DNA of 62,846 bases from Novosphingobium sp. GTDB taxonomy: Bacteria > Pseudomonadota > Alphaproteobacteria > Sphingomonadales > Sphingomonadaceae. Below the pieces are notes generated by a model. That model was not told where the DNA came from, ran no database searches, and worked only from the letters and a program-made list of their open reading frames with translations. A program made the position numbers and the translations under genes. How positions within the stretch are numbered: position 1 is the stretch's first letter; every line of letters begins with the position of its first letter. The stretch covers positions 1-62,846 of the forward strand of contig NZ_JAIEPN010000018.1 in NCBI RefSeq assembly GCF_019748365.1. The letters run 5' to 3'. This document shows positions 1 through 8,498 of this stretch, piece after piece.

Positions 1-587
1 TCGTCCGCCAGGATCACGCGGCTGTAGTCGCCATCCCAGATGCGGCCGAACTCGAGCTTGAAATCGACGAGGCGGATGTTGATCGCGGCGAACATACCGA
101 CCATGAAGTCGTTCACGCGGATCGCCATCGAGGAGATGTCCTGCATTTCCTCGTTGCTGGCCCAGCCGAAGCAGGCGATGTGCTCTTCGGCGACCATCGG
201 ATCGCCCAGTGCATCGTCCTTGTAGTAGTATTCGATCAGGGTGTGGGGCAGCGGCTCGCCCTCGGGGATGCCGAGGCGCTTGCTGATCGAGCCGGCGGCG
301 ACATTGCGCACGACGACTTCGATCGGGATGATCTCGACCTGCCGCACCAGCTGTTCGCGCATGTTGAGGCGGCGGATGAAGTGCGTGGGGATGCCGATGT
401 GGGCGAGGCGGGTGAACACGTACTCGCTGATGCGGTTGTTGATCACGCCCTTGCCGTTGATCGTGCCGCGCTTCTGCGCGTTGAAGGCGGTGGCGTCGTC
501 CTTGAAGTACTGGATGATCGTGCCGGGCTCCGGACCTTCGTAGAGGATCTTGGCCTTGCCTTCATAGATCTGGCGGCGACGGGACAT
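1..587 (-). CDS. purC: Phosphoribosylaminoimidazole-succinocarboxamide synthase (SAICAR synthase), 3' end missing
   Basis: ATP-dependent ligase of de novo purine synthesis that joins CAIR and aspartate to give SAICAR in the cytoplasm. The reverse-strand protein starts [18 protein letters not shown], which is the classic PurC N-terminus with the YEGKAK nucleotide-binding loop. It continues through VEVVVRN-type and GSISKRLG motifs and the FKLEFGR segment. About 195 residues are visible out of the usual ~240-260; the C-terminus lies outside the window. The ATG complement is at 585-587. The next gene on the right is divergent, so purC has its own promoter within 588-886. Confidence 0.96.
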   Translation of the reverse strand, partial: MSRRRQIYEGKAKILYEGPEPGTIIQYFKDDATAFNAQKRGTINGKGVINNRISEYVFTRLAHIGIPTHFIRRLNMREQLVRQVEIIPIEVVVRNVAAGSISKRLGIPEGEPLPHTLIEYYYKDDALGDPMVAEEHIACFGWASNEEMQDISSMAIRVNDFMVGMFAAINIRLVDFKLEFGRIWDGDYSRVILAD

Positions 588-640
588 GGGCGATTCTTTC
601 ACTGGCGCTTGCGGCAAAGATAGGGCCGAAACGGTAAATC

Positions 641-698
641 AAAAGCCCCGGCGCGTGCGGGATATCACGGCGAAGCGATATCGGCGCAGGGCCGGGGC
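641..698 (-). promoter_or_regulatory. Hairpin with short U-run in the purC leader
   Basis: On the minus strand a GCCCCGGC arm (698-691) and its complement (652-645) enclose a second pairing of GATATC copies. The structure ends in TTTT (644-641), about 53 nt before the purC start. It has the shape of a weak intrinsic terminator inside the 5' leader. Attenuation of purC is an inference; the U-run is short, so an inert hairpin is equally possible. The rest of 588-886 holds no gene; 760-800 is AT-rich and could carry the wrbA promoter. Confidence 0.35.
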
Positions 699-886
699 GT
701 CGCAGCGCCCTTAGGGCAAAACGCGCGTCCACGCAAATGGGTGCGTGCGGCGCTGAACGTTCGATAAGATGGAACAATAAACCTGAATTTATCCGGCTGA
801 ACCGGACCATCGGCGCGCGGTAGAAAGGCTTCACACGAAGCGGCGAGCGCGATTCGGTGCCCCCGCACAGCAAAAGGATACATCCG

Positions 887-1486
887 ATGGCAAAGGTTCT
901 GGTGCTCTATCATTCGGCTTATGGCCATGTGGAAACGATGGCGAACGCGATCGCCGAAGGTGCGCGCGCGGCGGGCGCCGAGGTTGACGTGAAGCGCGTG
1001 CCGGAAACGGTTCCCGAGGACGTCGCCAAGGCCCATCACTTCAAGCTGGATCAGGCAGCGCCCGTTGCGACGGTGGCGGAACTGGAGAATTATGACGCGA
1101 TCGTGGTCGGCACCGGCACGCGGTTTGGCCGGATCTCGAGCCAGATGGCGGCGTTTCTGGATCAGGCCGGCGGCCTCTGGGCGCGCGGCGCGCTCAATGG
1201 CAAGGTCGGCGCGGCATTCGTTTCGACTGCTTCGCAGCACGGCGGGCAGGAGACGACGCTGTTTTCGGTGATCACCAATCTGCTGCATTTCGACATGACC
1301 ATCGTGGGCCTCGACTATGGCTTCCAGGGCCAGCTGCGGAATGACGAAGTGGTCGGCGGGGCGCCTTATGGTGCCACCACGATTGCGGGCGGCGACGGCA
1401 GCCGCCAGCCGAGCGAGACCGAGCTGGAAGGCGCGCGCTATCTGGGCAAGCGGGTGGCGACGACGGCGGCGAAGCTGTTCGGGTAA
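887..1486 (+). CDS. wrbA: NAD(P)H:quinone oxidoreductase, WrbA type
   Basis: FMN flavoprotein that reduces quinones by two electrons and so avoids semiquinone radicals; cytosolic tetramer in the family. The 199-residue length matches the family. The N-terminal beta strand and FMN phosphate loop read [12 protein letters not shown], and there is an [25 protein letters not shown] block followed by [10 protein letters not shown], both typical of WrbA. I chose the ATG at 887 because AAAAGGA precedes it by about 9 nt; an upstream in-frame ATG at 857 has no good ribosome site. It is followed by a strong hairpin and appears monocistronic. Confidence 0.93.
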   Translation: MAKVLVLYHSAYGHVETMANAIAEGARAAGAEVDVKRVPETVPEDVAKAHHFKLDQAAPVATVAELENYDAIVVGTGTRFGRISSQMAAFLDQAGGLWARGALNGKVGAAFVSTASQHGGQETTLFSVITNLLHFDMTIVGLDYGFQGQLRNDEVVGGAPYGATTIAGGDGSRQPSETELEGARYLGKRVATTAAKLFG

Positions 1487-1513
1487 GGCTGTCCGTCCAA
1501 TCCCCTCTCCCAA

Positions 1514-1537
1514 CCCTCTCCCCTGAAGGGGAGAGGG
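1514..1537 (+). terminator. Hairpin terminator / intergenic repeat after wrbA
   Basis: CCCTCTCCCC, loop TGAA, GGGGAGAGGG: a perfect 10-bp stem followed by CTTTGGGCGTTTTGCGTTTTT. The pyrimidine/purine arms resemble the short hairpin repeats scattered through sphingomonad genomes, but the T-rich tail suggests it also ends the wrbA transcript. Confidence 0.7.
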
Positions 1538-1615
1538 CTTTGGGCGTTTTGCGTTTTTGGAATGTGGCGCATCGCCTTTGGCCTCGCTAGATACGCGGCG
1601 CTGAAGGAGACCACC

Positions 1616-2026
1616 ATGAGCCGTGCCGATACGATTGCCCTGCTGACCCGCTATTATGCCGCGTTCAATGCGGGCGACTGGCAGGGGATGCTCGATTGTC
1701 TGAGCGAGACGGTCGCGCACGATGTGAACCAGGGCGAGCGCGTGATCGGCAAGGACAAGTTTGCCGCGTTCCTTGGCCATATGGAGCGCTGCTACAAGGA
1801 AGAGCTCAAGGACATCGTGCTGATGGCGACCGATGACGGGTCGCGCGCGGCGGCGGAGTTTGTGGTGCATGGCGCGTACCTTGCGACCGATGAGGGGCTG
1901 CCGGAGGCGAATGGGCAGACTTATGTGCTGCCGGCGGGCGCGTTCATTGCGGTGGATGGCGGCAAGATCACGCGGCTGACGATGTATTACAATCTGGCGG
2001 ACTGGACCGCGCAGGTGGTCGGGTGA
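1616..2026 (+). CDS. SnoaL-like / ketosteroid-isomerase-related protein
   Basis: A 136-residue NTF2-like single-domain protein. The start DTIALLTRYYAAFNAGDW is the standard opening helix of SnoaL-like folds, and the C-terminus has the usual beta strands (YVLPAGAFIAVDGGKI, LTMYYNLADW). The ATG at 1616 has GGAG about 7 nt upstream. Members bind small hydrophobic ligands, but the substrate cannot be read from sequence. Its stop overlaps the GTG start of the next acetyltransferase gene, so the two are translated together; the nitrilase-family gene beyond belongs to the same set. Confidence 0.8.
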   Translation: MSRADTIALLTRYYAAFNAGDWQGMLDCLSETVAHDVNQGERVIGKDKFAAFLGHMERCYKEELKDIVLMATDDGSRAAAEFVVHGAYLATDEGLPEANGQTYVLPAGAFIAVDGGKITRLTMYYNLADWTAQVVG

Positions 2027-2610
2027 GCATTGTCGTCCGCCCGCTGACCGGCGCGGAAATCGGGGCGGCGCTGGGGGATCTGGCCAAGCTGCGGATCACG
2101 GTCTTTGCGGCGTACCCTTACCTTTATGACGGCGATGCGGCTTACGAGGCCGAGTATCTGGCTGAATATGCGGCGGCGGCGGATGCGGTGCTGGTCGCGG
2201 CGTTCGATGGCGCGCGGATTGTCGGCGCGGCGACGGCGGCGCCGATGATCCACCAGAAGGCGGAGTTCCGCGAACCGTTTGCGGCGCGGGGGCTGGATGT
2301 GGGCCGGCTGTTCTACTTCGGCGAAAGCGTGCTGCTGCCGGAGTATCGCGGGCACGGCATCGGCCATGCGTTTTTCGATCACCGCGAGGCGCAGGCGAGG
2401 GCTTGCGGCGCAACGGCGGCGTGTTTTGCGGCGGTGATCCGGGCTGAGGACCATCCCTTGAAGCCGGCGGGCTATGTGCCGCACGATGCGTTCTGGACGA
2501 AGCGCGGCTATGCCGTGGTGCCGGGGCTGGTGACGGAACTGGCCTGGAAGGAACATGGCGAGGAGGGCGAGAGCCTGAAGGCCATGCAGTATTGGCTGAG
2601 GCGTTGGTGA
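2023..2610 (+). CDS. GNAT-family N-acetyltransferase
   Basis: A 195-residue acetyltransferase. The acetyl-CoA binding region is visible as ESVLLPEYRGHGIGHAFF (the R/Q-x-x-G-x-G/A loop, around residues 106-120), followed by the helix DHREAQARA. The start is a GTG that overlaps the previous stop by 4 nt (GTGA), the usual signature of translational coupling. The acceptor is unknown. The pairing with a SnoaL-like protein and a carbon-nitrogen hydrolase suggests modification and hydrolysis of a small amine or amide, which is inference only. Confidence 0.82.
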   Translation: MSIVVRPLTGAEIGAALGDLAKLRITVFAAYPYLYDGDAAYEAEYLAEYAAAADAVLVAAFDGARIVGAATAAPMIHQKAEFREPFAARGLDVGRLFYFGESVLLPEYRGHGIGHAFFDHREAQARACGATAACFAAVIRAEDHPLKPAGYVPHDAFWTKRGYAVVPGLVTELAWKEHGEEGESLKAMQYWLRRW

Positions 2611-2619
2611 AGGCCGCCT

Positions 2620-2710
2620 GCCCACCCCAAACCCCTCCCGCAAGCGGGAGGGGCTTACAGTGCTGCGCCATCCTCTCCCCTCCCGCTTGCGGGAGGGGTC
2701 GGGGGTGGGC
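2620..2710. repeat. Double palindromic intergenic repeat
   Basis: Two short palindromes of the same family, CCCCTCCCG-CAAG-CGGGAGGGG (2632-2653) and CCCCTCCCG-CTTG-CGGGAGGGG (2677-2698), lie in inverted order. They are flanked by the outer arms GCCCACCCC (2620-2628) and GGGGTGGGC (2702-2710), so the whole block can fold on itself. This is a mobile-looking intergenic repeat typical of sphingomonads and may weaken read-through between the GNAT and hydrolase genes. Confidence 0.75.
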
Positions 2711-2722
2711 ATGGAGCGACCT

Positions 2723-3622
2723 ATGACCCGCTACACTATCGCCGCCGCGCAGTATCCGATCGAGCAGCTGGCCGATTGGGCCGCCTATGAGGCCAAGCTG
2801 ACGCGCTGGGTAGCGGAGGCGGCGGACGGCGGCGCGGCGCTGGCGGTGTTTCCCGAATACGGGGCGATGGAGCTGGCCAGCCTTGAGCCCGAAACGATGG
2901 GTGATCTGGCGGGATCGCTCGCGAGCGTGGCGGGGCTGATCGGGCGGGTGGATGCGCTGCATGCTGAGCTCGCGGCGCGGTTTGGCATCCACATTCTGGC
3001 GGCGAGCCTGCCCCGGCTGGATGCGGACGGGCGCTATCGCAATGCGGCGCGGCTGTTTGCGCCGAACGGCAAGGTGGGCACGCAGGACAAGCTGGTGATG
3101 ACGCGCTTCGAGCGTGAGCAGTGGTTTGTTTCGGCGGGGGTGGACGGCCTTGCGCTGTTCGAGACCATGCTGGGCAAGCTGGCGGTGCTGATCTGCTATG
3201 ACAGCGAGTTTCCGCTGCTGGCGCGCGCGGCAGTGGATGCGGGGGCCGAGGTGCTGCTGGTGCCGAGCTGCACCGACAGCCTGCATGGCTATTGGCGGGT
3301 GCGACTGGGGGCGCAGGCGCGAGCGCTGGAGGGGCAGTGCTATGCGGTGCAATCGCCGACGGTGGGCGTGGCGGACTGGTCTCCGGCGGTGGATGTGAAC
3401 CGGGGCGCGGCGGGGGTCTATGGGCCGCCGGATCGCGGGATGCCCGAGGACGGGGTGATCGCCATCGGTGCCGAGGGCGAGAGCCAGTGGGTGTTCGCTG
3501 AAGTCGATCTGGCGCGCGTGGCGGAACTGCGCGCCGATGGCGGCGTGCTCAATGCGCGGGACTGGCGCGATCAGCCGGGCGCGGGGCCGCTGCCGCCGGT
3601 GCGGGTGGTCTCTCTCCTGTAA
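2723..3622 (+). CDS. Carbon-nitrogen hydrolase (nitrilase superfamily)
   Basis: Cytoplasmic amidase-type enzyme of 299 residues. The catalytic Glu-Lys-Cys triad is readable: Glu in VFPEYGAME (about residue 45), Lys in QDKLVMTRFE, and Cys in LAVLICYDSEFP. LLVPSCTDS and ARALEGQCYAV are further family blocks. The start at 2723 is preferred because GGAG lies 7 nt upstream; the in-frame ATG at 2711 lies directly at the end of the palindromic repeat. The substrate is probably an omega-amide or N-carbamoyl amine, but the subfamily cannot be fixed by eye. Confidence 0.88.
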   Translation: MTRYTIAAAQYPIEQLADWAAYEAKLTRWVAEAADGGAALAVFPEYGAMELASLEPETMGDLAGSLASVAGLIGRVDALHAELAARFGIHILAASLPRLDADGRYRNAARLFAPNGKVGTQDKLVMTRFEREQWFVSAGVDGLALFETMLGKLAVLICYDSEFPLLARAAVDAGAEVLLVPSCTDSLHGYWRVRLGAQARALEGQCYAVQSPTVGVADWSPAVDVNRGAAGVYGPPDRGMPEDGVIAIGAEGESQWVFAEVDLARVAELRADGGVLNARDWRDQPGAGPLPPVRVVSLL

Positions 3623-3663
3623 TCGCTGCGGCCTAGCGGGTCCATTTACCTGAGAGTTTCGCC

Positions 3664-4734
3664 ATGATGATCCGCCTCGCTCTGCTGCTTCTGGGAATGG
3701 TGATGACCGCTGCGCCGCTTGCCGCCAAGCCGCTGATCTTCGCGCACCGCGGGGCTTCCGCGTGGCTGCCGGAAGAGACGCTCGCGGCTTATGAGAAGGC
3801 GATTGCGGACGGGGCGGATTTCATCGAGCCGGACCTCGTGCCGACGAAGGACGGCGTGCTCGTCGCGCGGCATGAGAGCAATATCACCGAGACGACTGAC
3901 GTGGCTGCGCATCCGGAGTTTGCTGGGCGGCAGGCGGTGAAGGTGATCGACGGGCGGCGGCAGGAAGGCTGGTTTACAGAGGACTTCACGCTGGCGGAAT
4001 TGAAGACGCTGCGCGCGAAGGAGCGGCTGGGGGCGCTGCGGGCGGAGAGCATGGCTTTCAATGGCCGGTTCGAAGTGGCGACACTGGACGAGATCGTTGC
4101 GCTGGCAGAGCGGAGCAAAAGGCCGGTCGGGCTGATCCCGGAACTGAAGCATCCGACGTACTTTGCGGGGCTGGGGTTTGACACGCCGGGCAAGCTGGTC
4201 GCCGCGATCAGGGCTTCGGCCTATCTGCGGCGCGCGCCGGTGATTGTGCAGTGCTTCGAGATCGCGACATTGAAGCGGCTGCACAAGGAACTGGCCGGGC
4301 AGCGCAATGTGGCGCTGCTTCAGCTGATCCAGTCGCCCGATGTGAAGCAGCCGGCGGACGTGGTCGCGGCGGGCGGCGCGCTGACGTTTGAGGATATGGT
4401 GACACCGCAAGGCCTCGCCGAGATCGCAACCTATGCGCAGTGGATCGGCCCGCCGCTGCGGCGAGTGATCCCGCTTGATGCTGCGGGCAATGCCGCTGCG
4501 CCGAGCGCGTTTATTGCAGACGCACACCGGGCGGGGCTCAAAGTGGGCGTGTTCACATTCCGGCCGGAGAACCAGTTCCTGCCGGCAAACTTGCGGCAGG
4601 GTGCAGACACCGCGCGCTCGCCGCAGGGCATGATCGCCGATGTGCGCAGCTTCGTGGCGGCGGGGGTGGACGGGTTTTTTACCGACGATCCGGCGCTGGG
4701 GCGCGCGGCGGTGGAGGGCACTGCGGCGCAGTGA
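3664..4734 (+). CDS. glpQ: Periplasmic glycerophosphodiester phosphodiesterase
   Basis: Hydrolyses glycerophosphodiesters to sn-glycerol-3-phosphate and an alcohol. The 356-residue protein begins with a signal peptide (MMIRLALLLLGMVMTAAPLAA, cleavage near AAK), so it is exported. The catalytic core shows IFAHRGASAWLPEET, the acidic pair in DFIEPDLV, and the second His in VARHES. RHFPLE-type C-terminal elements and FTDDPALG complete the TIM barrel. Length matches GlpQ (about 355) rather than the shorter cytosolic UgpQ. Either of two consecutive ATG codons may start it. It converges with the GGDEF gene, 4 nt apart. Confidence 0.92.
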   Translation: MMIRLALLLLGMVMTAAPLAAKPLIFAHRGASAWLPEETLAAYEKAIADGADFIEPDLVPTKDGVLVARHESNITETTDVAAHPEFAGRQAVKVIDGRRQEGWFTEDFTLAELKTLRAKERLGALRAESMAFNGRFEVATLDEIVALAERSKRPVGLIPELKHPTYFAGLGFDTPGKLVAAIRASAYLRRAPVIVQCFEIATLKRLHKELAGQRNVALLQLIQSPDVKQPADVVAAGGALTFEDMVTPQGLAEIATYAQWIGPPLRRVIPLDAAGNAAAPSAFIADAHRAGLKVGVFTFRPENQFLPANLRQGADTARSPQGMIADVRSFVAAGVDGFFTDDPALGRAAVEGTAAQ

Positions 4735-4738
4735 GCGT

Positions 4739-5887
4739 TCAAGCCGTCCGCAGCAGAGGGGCGGCAGGCGCGGGCGCGGTTTCTTGCAGGTCCGCCTTGG
4801 CCTGATAGAGCGCCTTGTCGGCGAATTCGAACAGCGCGTCTGCGTCTGCACCGTCATCCGGCCAGAGCGCGGCGCCGACGCTGGCGCCCACGGTGATGGG
4901 CAGGCCATCGATGCTGTGCGGGCGAACGAGCGCGATGAGGAGCTGGTCGGCCAGCGGCGCGGTGATCAGCGGGGAATGCGGGGGGATGAGCACGGCGAAT
5001 TCGTCGCCGCCCTGCCGCACGACGAGGCCGCGACTGCCGATGGTTTCGGTGAGGCGCACGGCGACCGAGCAGAGCAGCCGGTCGCCGAAGGCATGGCCGT
5101 AGCGGTCGTTCACCGACTTGAAGCCATCGAGATCGAGCAGCGCAAGGCGGAAGGGGCGCGGATGGCCGGACGGGCGCAGGAATTGCGCGATCTGTTCATC
5201 GAGAGCGCGGCGGTTGGCGAGGCCGGTGAGCGGATCGGTGTGCGCGAGATCGCGGGTCTGCGCCTGGAGCTGGAGCAGATCGACCAGCATCGCGTGGCCC
5301 TGCAGGATGAAGCGGATGAGGATCGCGGTGGCGAGAACGAGGCTGGTGGCAGCCGCCATTTCCCCCACCCGGCCGGACGAAAGCATCAGCGCCGTGATCG
5401 GCACCACCCCGACCGCGAGATTGAGGATCGCGGCGGCGCGGATCGAGGAGAGGCAATAGGCCGTGGCGAGCGAGCCCATGGTGAGGATCATCGCGAAGTT
5501 GGCGTGGTTCTCGGGCGGGGAGGCAAGCCAGTTCACCACGCACCACGCGCTGCACATCATGCCGACCCAGCCGGAGACATGGTTGGTCTTCGCCACGAGG
5601 ATCCGCGCACGGCGCAGGCTCATGCGGCGGCGGCGGCTCTGCGCATTCTCGAGGAGGCCGAGCACGCAGAGCAGGGCGAGCAGCGCCGGCATGCCGAAGC
5701 GCACACCCCAATGCACATCCGCGCCGCCGACCCAAGCCGCAGTGGGCGTGGTGGCGAGCAGCATGAGATACATCAGCGGCGTCTGCGATTCGACGCGCCG
5801 GGCGCGCAGCATGGTGAAATCATCCCGGATCGCTTCGGGAATGGGCGGCATGAGCCGCGCGCGCAGGCGGGTGAAAGCACCGATCAT
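4739..5887 (-). CDS. Membrane-bound diguanylate cyclase (GGDEF domain)
   Basis: Makes the second messenger c-di-GMP from two GTP. The 382-residue protein has about six hydrophobic segments in residues ~35-190, then a GGDEF domain starting at DPLTGLANRRAL with an intact active-site loop RQGGDEFAVL. No RxxD inhibitory site lies five residues before GGDEF (the sequence there is GSRGLVVRQ), so product inhibition through that site is not expected. The N-terminal region would sense a membrane or periplasmic signal. A PilZ receptor candidate lies at 35.6 kb. Confidence 0.92.
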   Translation of the reverse strand: MIGAFTRLRARLMPPIPEAIRDDFTMLRARRVESQTPLMYLMLLATTPTAAWVGGADVHWGVRFGMPALLALLCVLGLLENAQSRRRRMSLRRARILVAKTNHVSGWVGMMCSAWCVVNWLASPPENHANFAMILTMGSLATAYCLSSIRAAAILNLAVGVVPITALMLSSGRVGEMAAATSLVLATAILIRFILQGHAMLVDLLQLQAQTRDLAHTDPLTGLANRRALDEQIAQFLRPSGHPRPFRLALLDLDGFKSVNDRYGHAFGDRLLCSVAVRLTETIGSRGLVVRQGGDEFAVLIPPHSPLITAPLADQLLIALVRPHSIDGLPITVGASVGAALWPDDGADADALFEFADKALYQAKADLQETAPAPAAPLLRTA

Positions 5888-6036
5888 GCTCAGGGGTTCT
5901 ACGGATCGGGCGTAAAGGCGGTGTTAACGATGATCCCGAGGTCGCGGATGTCTGCATCCCAAAATCCGCCGATTGATTGCCATCGGCCCGGCGCTGAAGC
6001 ATATGGAATCAGCCAATCGATTGGAGAGTGAACCTC

Positions 6037-6210
6037 ATGCGTATGGCATTCCCGCTCATGGCGATGGCAGCCATCCTCGCTGCGGTGGCGTTCTGGCATG
6101 GTGCCACGGAATCGCCCGCATCGAAAACGGCGCTGTACCTGCTTCCCTTTATCCCGGTGATCTTCCTGTTCGGATTTGCCCTGCATCGTTCGCGCTTGAG
6201 ACGGCGCTGA
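6037..6210 (+). CDS. Small two-helix membrane protein
   Basis: A 57-residue protein with two hydrophobic helices (MAFPLMAMAAILAAVAFW and LYLLPFIPVIFLFGFAL) and a strongly basic end HRSRLRRR. The ATG at 6037 follows GGAGAG by 8 nt; the upstream GTG at 6028 overlaps that ribosome site and is unlikely. No family recognised. It stands alone between the divergent GGDEF gene and the E1 gene. Confidence 0.6.
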   Translation: MRMAFPLMAMAAILAAVAFWHGATESPASKTALYLLPFIPVIFLFGFALHRSRLRRR

Positions 6211-6299
6211 GGGACTGGCCCAACCACAACGGGGCTGACGCGCCGCGGCGCATCGGCTAGGGCTGCCGGGATGATCACAGACGAAACCGGTTCGCGCTG

Positions 6300-8498
6300 A
6301 TGGACGCCGCACAGCAGGTTCATGAGCAGTTTGTCGCCGCGCTGGATGCGGGGACGTTGCAGCGCAGGAGCAATCTGGGGCTCAGTGCGGTCGGGCTTGA
6401 TCCGAAGCGCGCGGCGGCGATCCTGCATAGCCAGATGGTGAGCCGGCAGCTCGACCGGCTCAGCCGCAAGCTGCAGGCGCGGGGCGAGGGGTTCTATACC
6501 ATCGGCTCTTCGGGGCACGAGGGGAATGCTGCGCTGGCCGAGGCGCTGCGGGTGGATGATATCGCGTTCCTCCATTACCGCGATGCCGCGTTCCAGATCC
6601 ACCGCGCCAATCGCGTGCCGGGTGAAAACCCGATGTGGGACATGCTGCTTTCCTTCACCGCAAGCGCCGAGGACCCGATTTCGGGCGGGCGGCACAAGGT
6701 GCTGGGATCGAAGCGGCTGATGATCCCGCCGCAGACTTCGACGATTGCGAGCCACTTGCCCAAGGCGGTGGGGGCGGCGTTTTCCATCGGGATCGCGCGG
6801 CGGATGGGCTTCGAGGAGACGGTGCTGGCGAAGGACGGCGTGGTGCTGTGCTCGTTCGGCGATGCATCGGCCAACCATTCGACCGCAGTCGGCGCGCTGA
6901 ACACGGCGGCCTGGGCGGCGTTTCAGGGCACGCCGATGCCCATCGTGTTCCTGTGCGAGGACAACGGGATCGGAATTTCGACCAAGACGCCCAAGGGGTG
7001 GATCGAGGCGAACTGGTCGGGCCGGGCGGGGCTGCACTATATCCAGTGCGACGGCTGCGATCTGGCCGATGCGTGGCGTGCGGCGAGCGAGGCGGTCGAT
7101 TTTGCGCGGCGCTACCGCAAGCCCGTGTTCCTGCACATGAAGACGGTGCGGCTTTATGGCCATGCCGGGAATGACGTGCAAGGGGTCTATCTCAGCAAGG
7201 ACGAGATTGCTGCGGACAATGCGCGCGATCCGCTGCTGGCAAGTGCAGCATTGCTGATCGAGGAAGGCGTGATGTCGGCCGCCGATGTGCGGCGCGAGTA
7301 CGACGCCATCGAGGCGCAATTGCTGCGGCAGGTGGAACTGGCGATCAAGCGGCCGAAGCTGCCCGATGCCGAGGCGGTGATGGCAAGCATTGTGCCGCCG
7401 AAGCGCGAAGGTGTGGCGCGGCCCTTGGCCAGCGCCGAGGCGCGCACGGCGATCTTTGCGGACGAGGCAGCGGCGATGGAAAAGCCGCAGCATATGGCGA
7501 GGCTGATTTCGTGGGGCATGGCGGACCTGCTGCTGCAATATCCCAACGCGATTGTCTGCGGCGAGGATGTGGGGCCAAAGGGCGGCGTCTATAACGCGAC
7601 GGCGCGGCTCCATGCGCGGTTTGGCTCGGCGCGGGTGATCAATACCTTGCTCGATGAGCAGGCGATTCTGGGGCTCGCCATCGGCGCTGCGCACAATGGC
7701 TTGCTGCCGCTGCCTGAAATCCAGTTCCTCGCCTATGTGCACAATGCCGAGGACCAGATCCGCGGCGAGGCGGCGACTTTGTCGTTCTTTTCCAATGGGC
7801 AATATACCAATCCGATGGTCGTGCGGATTGCGGGCCTGCCCTATCAGAAGGGCTTTGGCGGGCACTTCCACAACGACAACAGTCTGGCGGTGTTCCGCGA
7901 TATTCCGGGGCTGGTGATCGCGGTGCCTTCGTGCGGGCGCGAGGCGGTGCTGATGCTGCGCGAATGCGTGCGGCTGGCGCACGAGGAGCAGCGGGTGGTG
8001 ATCTTTGTGGAGCCGATTGCGCTCTACATGACGCGCGATCTGCATGCCGAGGGGGATGGGCTGTGGACTTCGGTCTATGAGGCGCCGGGGCAAGCCGAGA
8101 TCCGCGTCGGCGAGATCGGGGTGCATGGGGACGGCGCTGATCTGGCGGTCGTGACCTATGGCAATGGCGTCTACCTTTCGCTGCAGGCGCAGAAGCTGCT
8201 GGCGGAGCAGGGCGTCAATGTGCGGGTGATCGATCTGCGCTGGATTGCGCCGCTTGCGGAGGATGCCTTGCTGGAGGCGGTGGCGCCGTGCAGCCGTGTG
8301 CTGGTGGTGGATGAATGCCGCGAGACAGGTTCGCAGAGCGAGGCCTTGCTGGCGCTGCTGGCGCTGAAGGCACCGGACAAGGCCTTGGGCGTGCTGGCCG
8401 CGACGGACAGTTTCATCCCGCTTGCACGTGCTGCAACGCATACCCTGCCGAGCCGGGACGGGATTATCGCCAAGGCGCTGGAGATGGTGCGTGGCTAA
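6300..8498 (+). CDS. 2-oxoacid dehydrogenase E1, alpha and beta parts fused
   Basis: A thiamine-diphosphate enzyme of 732 residues in which E1-alpha (about 1-380) and E1-beta (about 395-732) are one chain. The alpha half shows the ThDP motif (FGDASANHST to EDNGIGIST) and the beta half EDVGPKGGVYNAT, DEQAILGLAIG and PEIQFLAYVHNAEDQI. These resemble branched-chain 2-oxoacid or acetoin dehydrogenase E1 more than the AceE type. No E2 or E3 gene is nearby. It ends inside the start of a malonyltransferase-like gene, so the two are translated together. The substrate is unknown. Confidence 0.87.
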   Translation: MDAAQQVHEQFVAALDAGTLQRRSNLGLSAVGLDPKRAAAILHSQMVSRQLDRLSRKLQARGEGFYTIGSSGHEGNAALAEALRVDDIAFLHYRDAAFQIHRANRVPGENPMWDMLLSFTASAEDPISGGRHKVLGSKRLMIPPQTSTIASHLPKAVGAAFSIGIARRMGFEETVLAKDGVVLCSFGDASANHSTAVGALNTAAWAAFQGTPMPIVFLCEDNGIGISTKTPKGWIEANWSGRAGLHYIQCDGCDLADAWRAASEAVDFARRYRKPVFLHMKTVRLYGHAGNDVQGVYLSKDEIAADNARDPLLASAALLIEEGVMSAADVRREYDAIEAQLLRQVELAIKRPKLPDAEAVMASIVPPKREGVARPLASAEARTAIFADEAAAMEKPQHMARLISWGMADLLLQYPNAIVCGEDVGPKGGVYNATARLHARFGSARVINTLLDEQAILGLAIGAAHNGLLPLPEIQFLAYVHNAEDQIRGEAATLSFFSNGQYTNPMVVRIAGLPYQKGFGGHFHNDNSLAVFRDIPGLVIAVPSCGREAVLMLRECVRLAHEEQRVVIFVEPIALYMTRDLHAEGDGLWTSVYEAPGQAEIRVGEIGVHGDGADLAVVTYGNGVYLSLQAQKLLAEQGVNVRVIDLRWIAPLAEDALLEAVAPCSRVLVVDECRETGSQSEALLALLALKAPDKALGVLAATDSFIPLARAATHTLPSRDGIIAKALEMVRG

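Noticed and set aside
6009..8441. An 810-codon open frame antisense to the E1 gene
   Set aside because: The sense strand encodes complete thiamine-diphosphate enzyme motifs; the antisense is compositional shadow.
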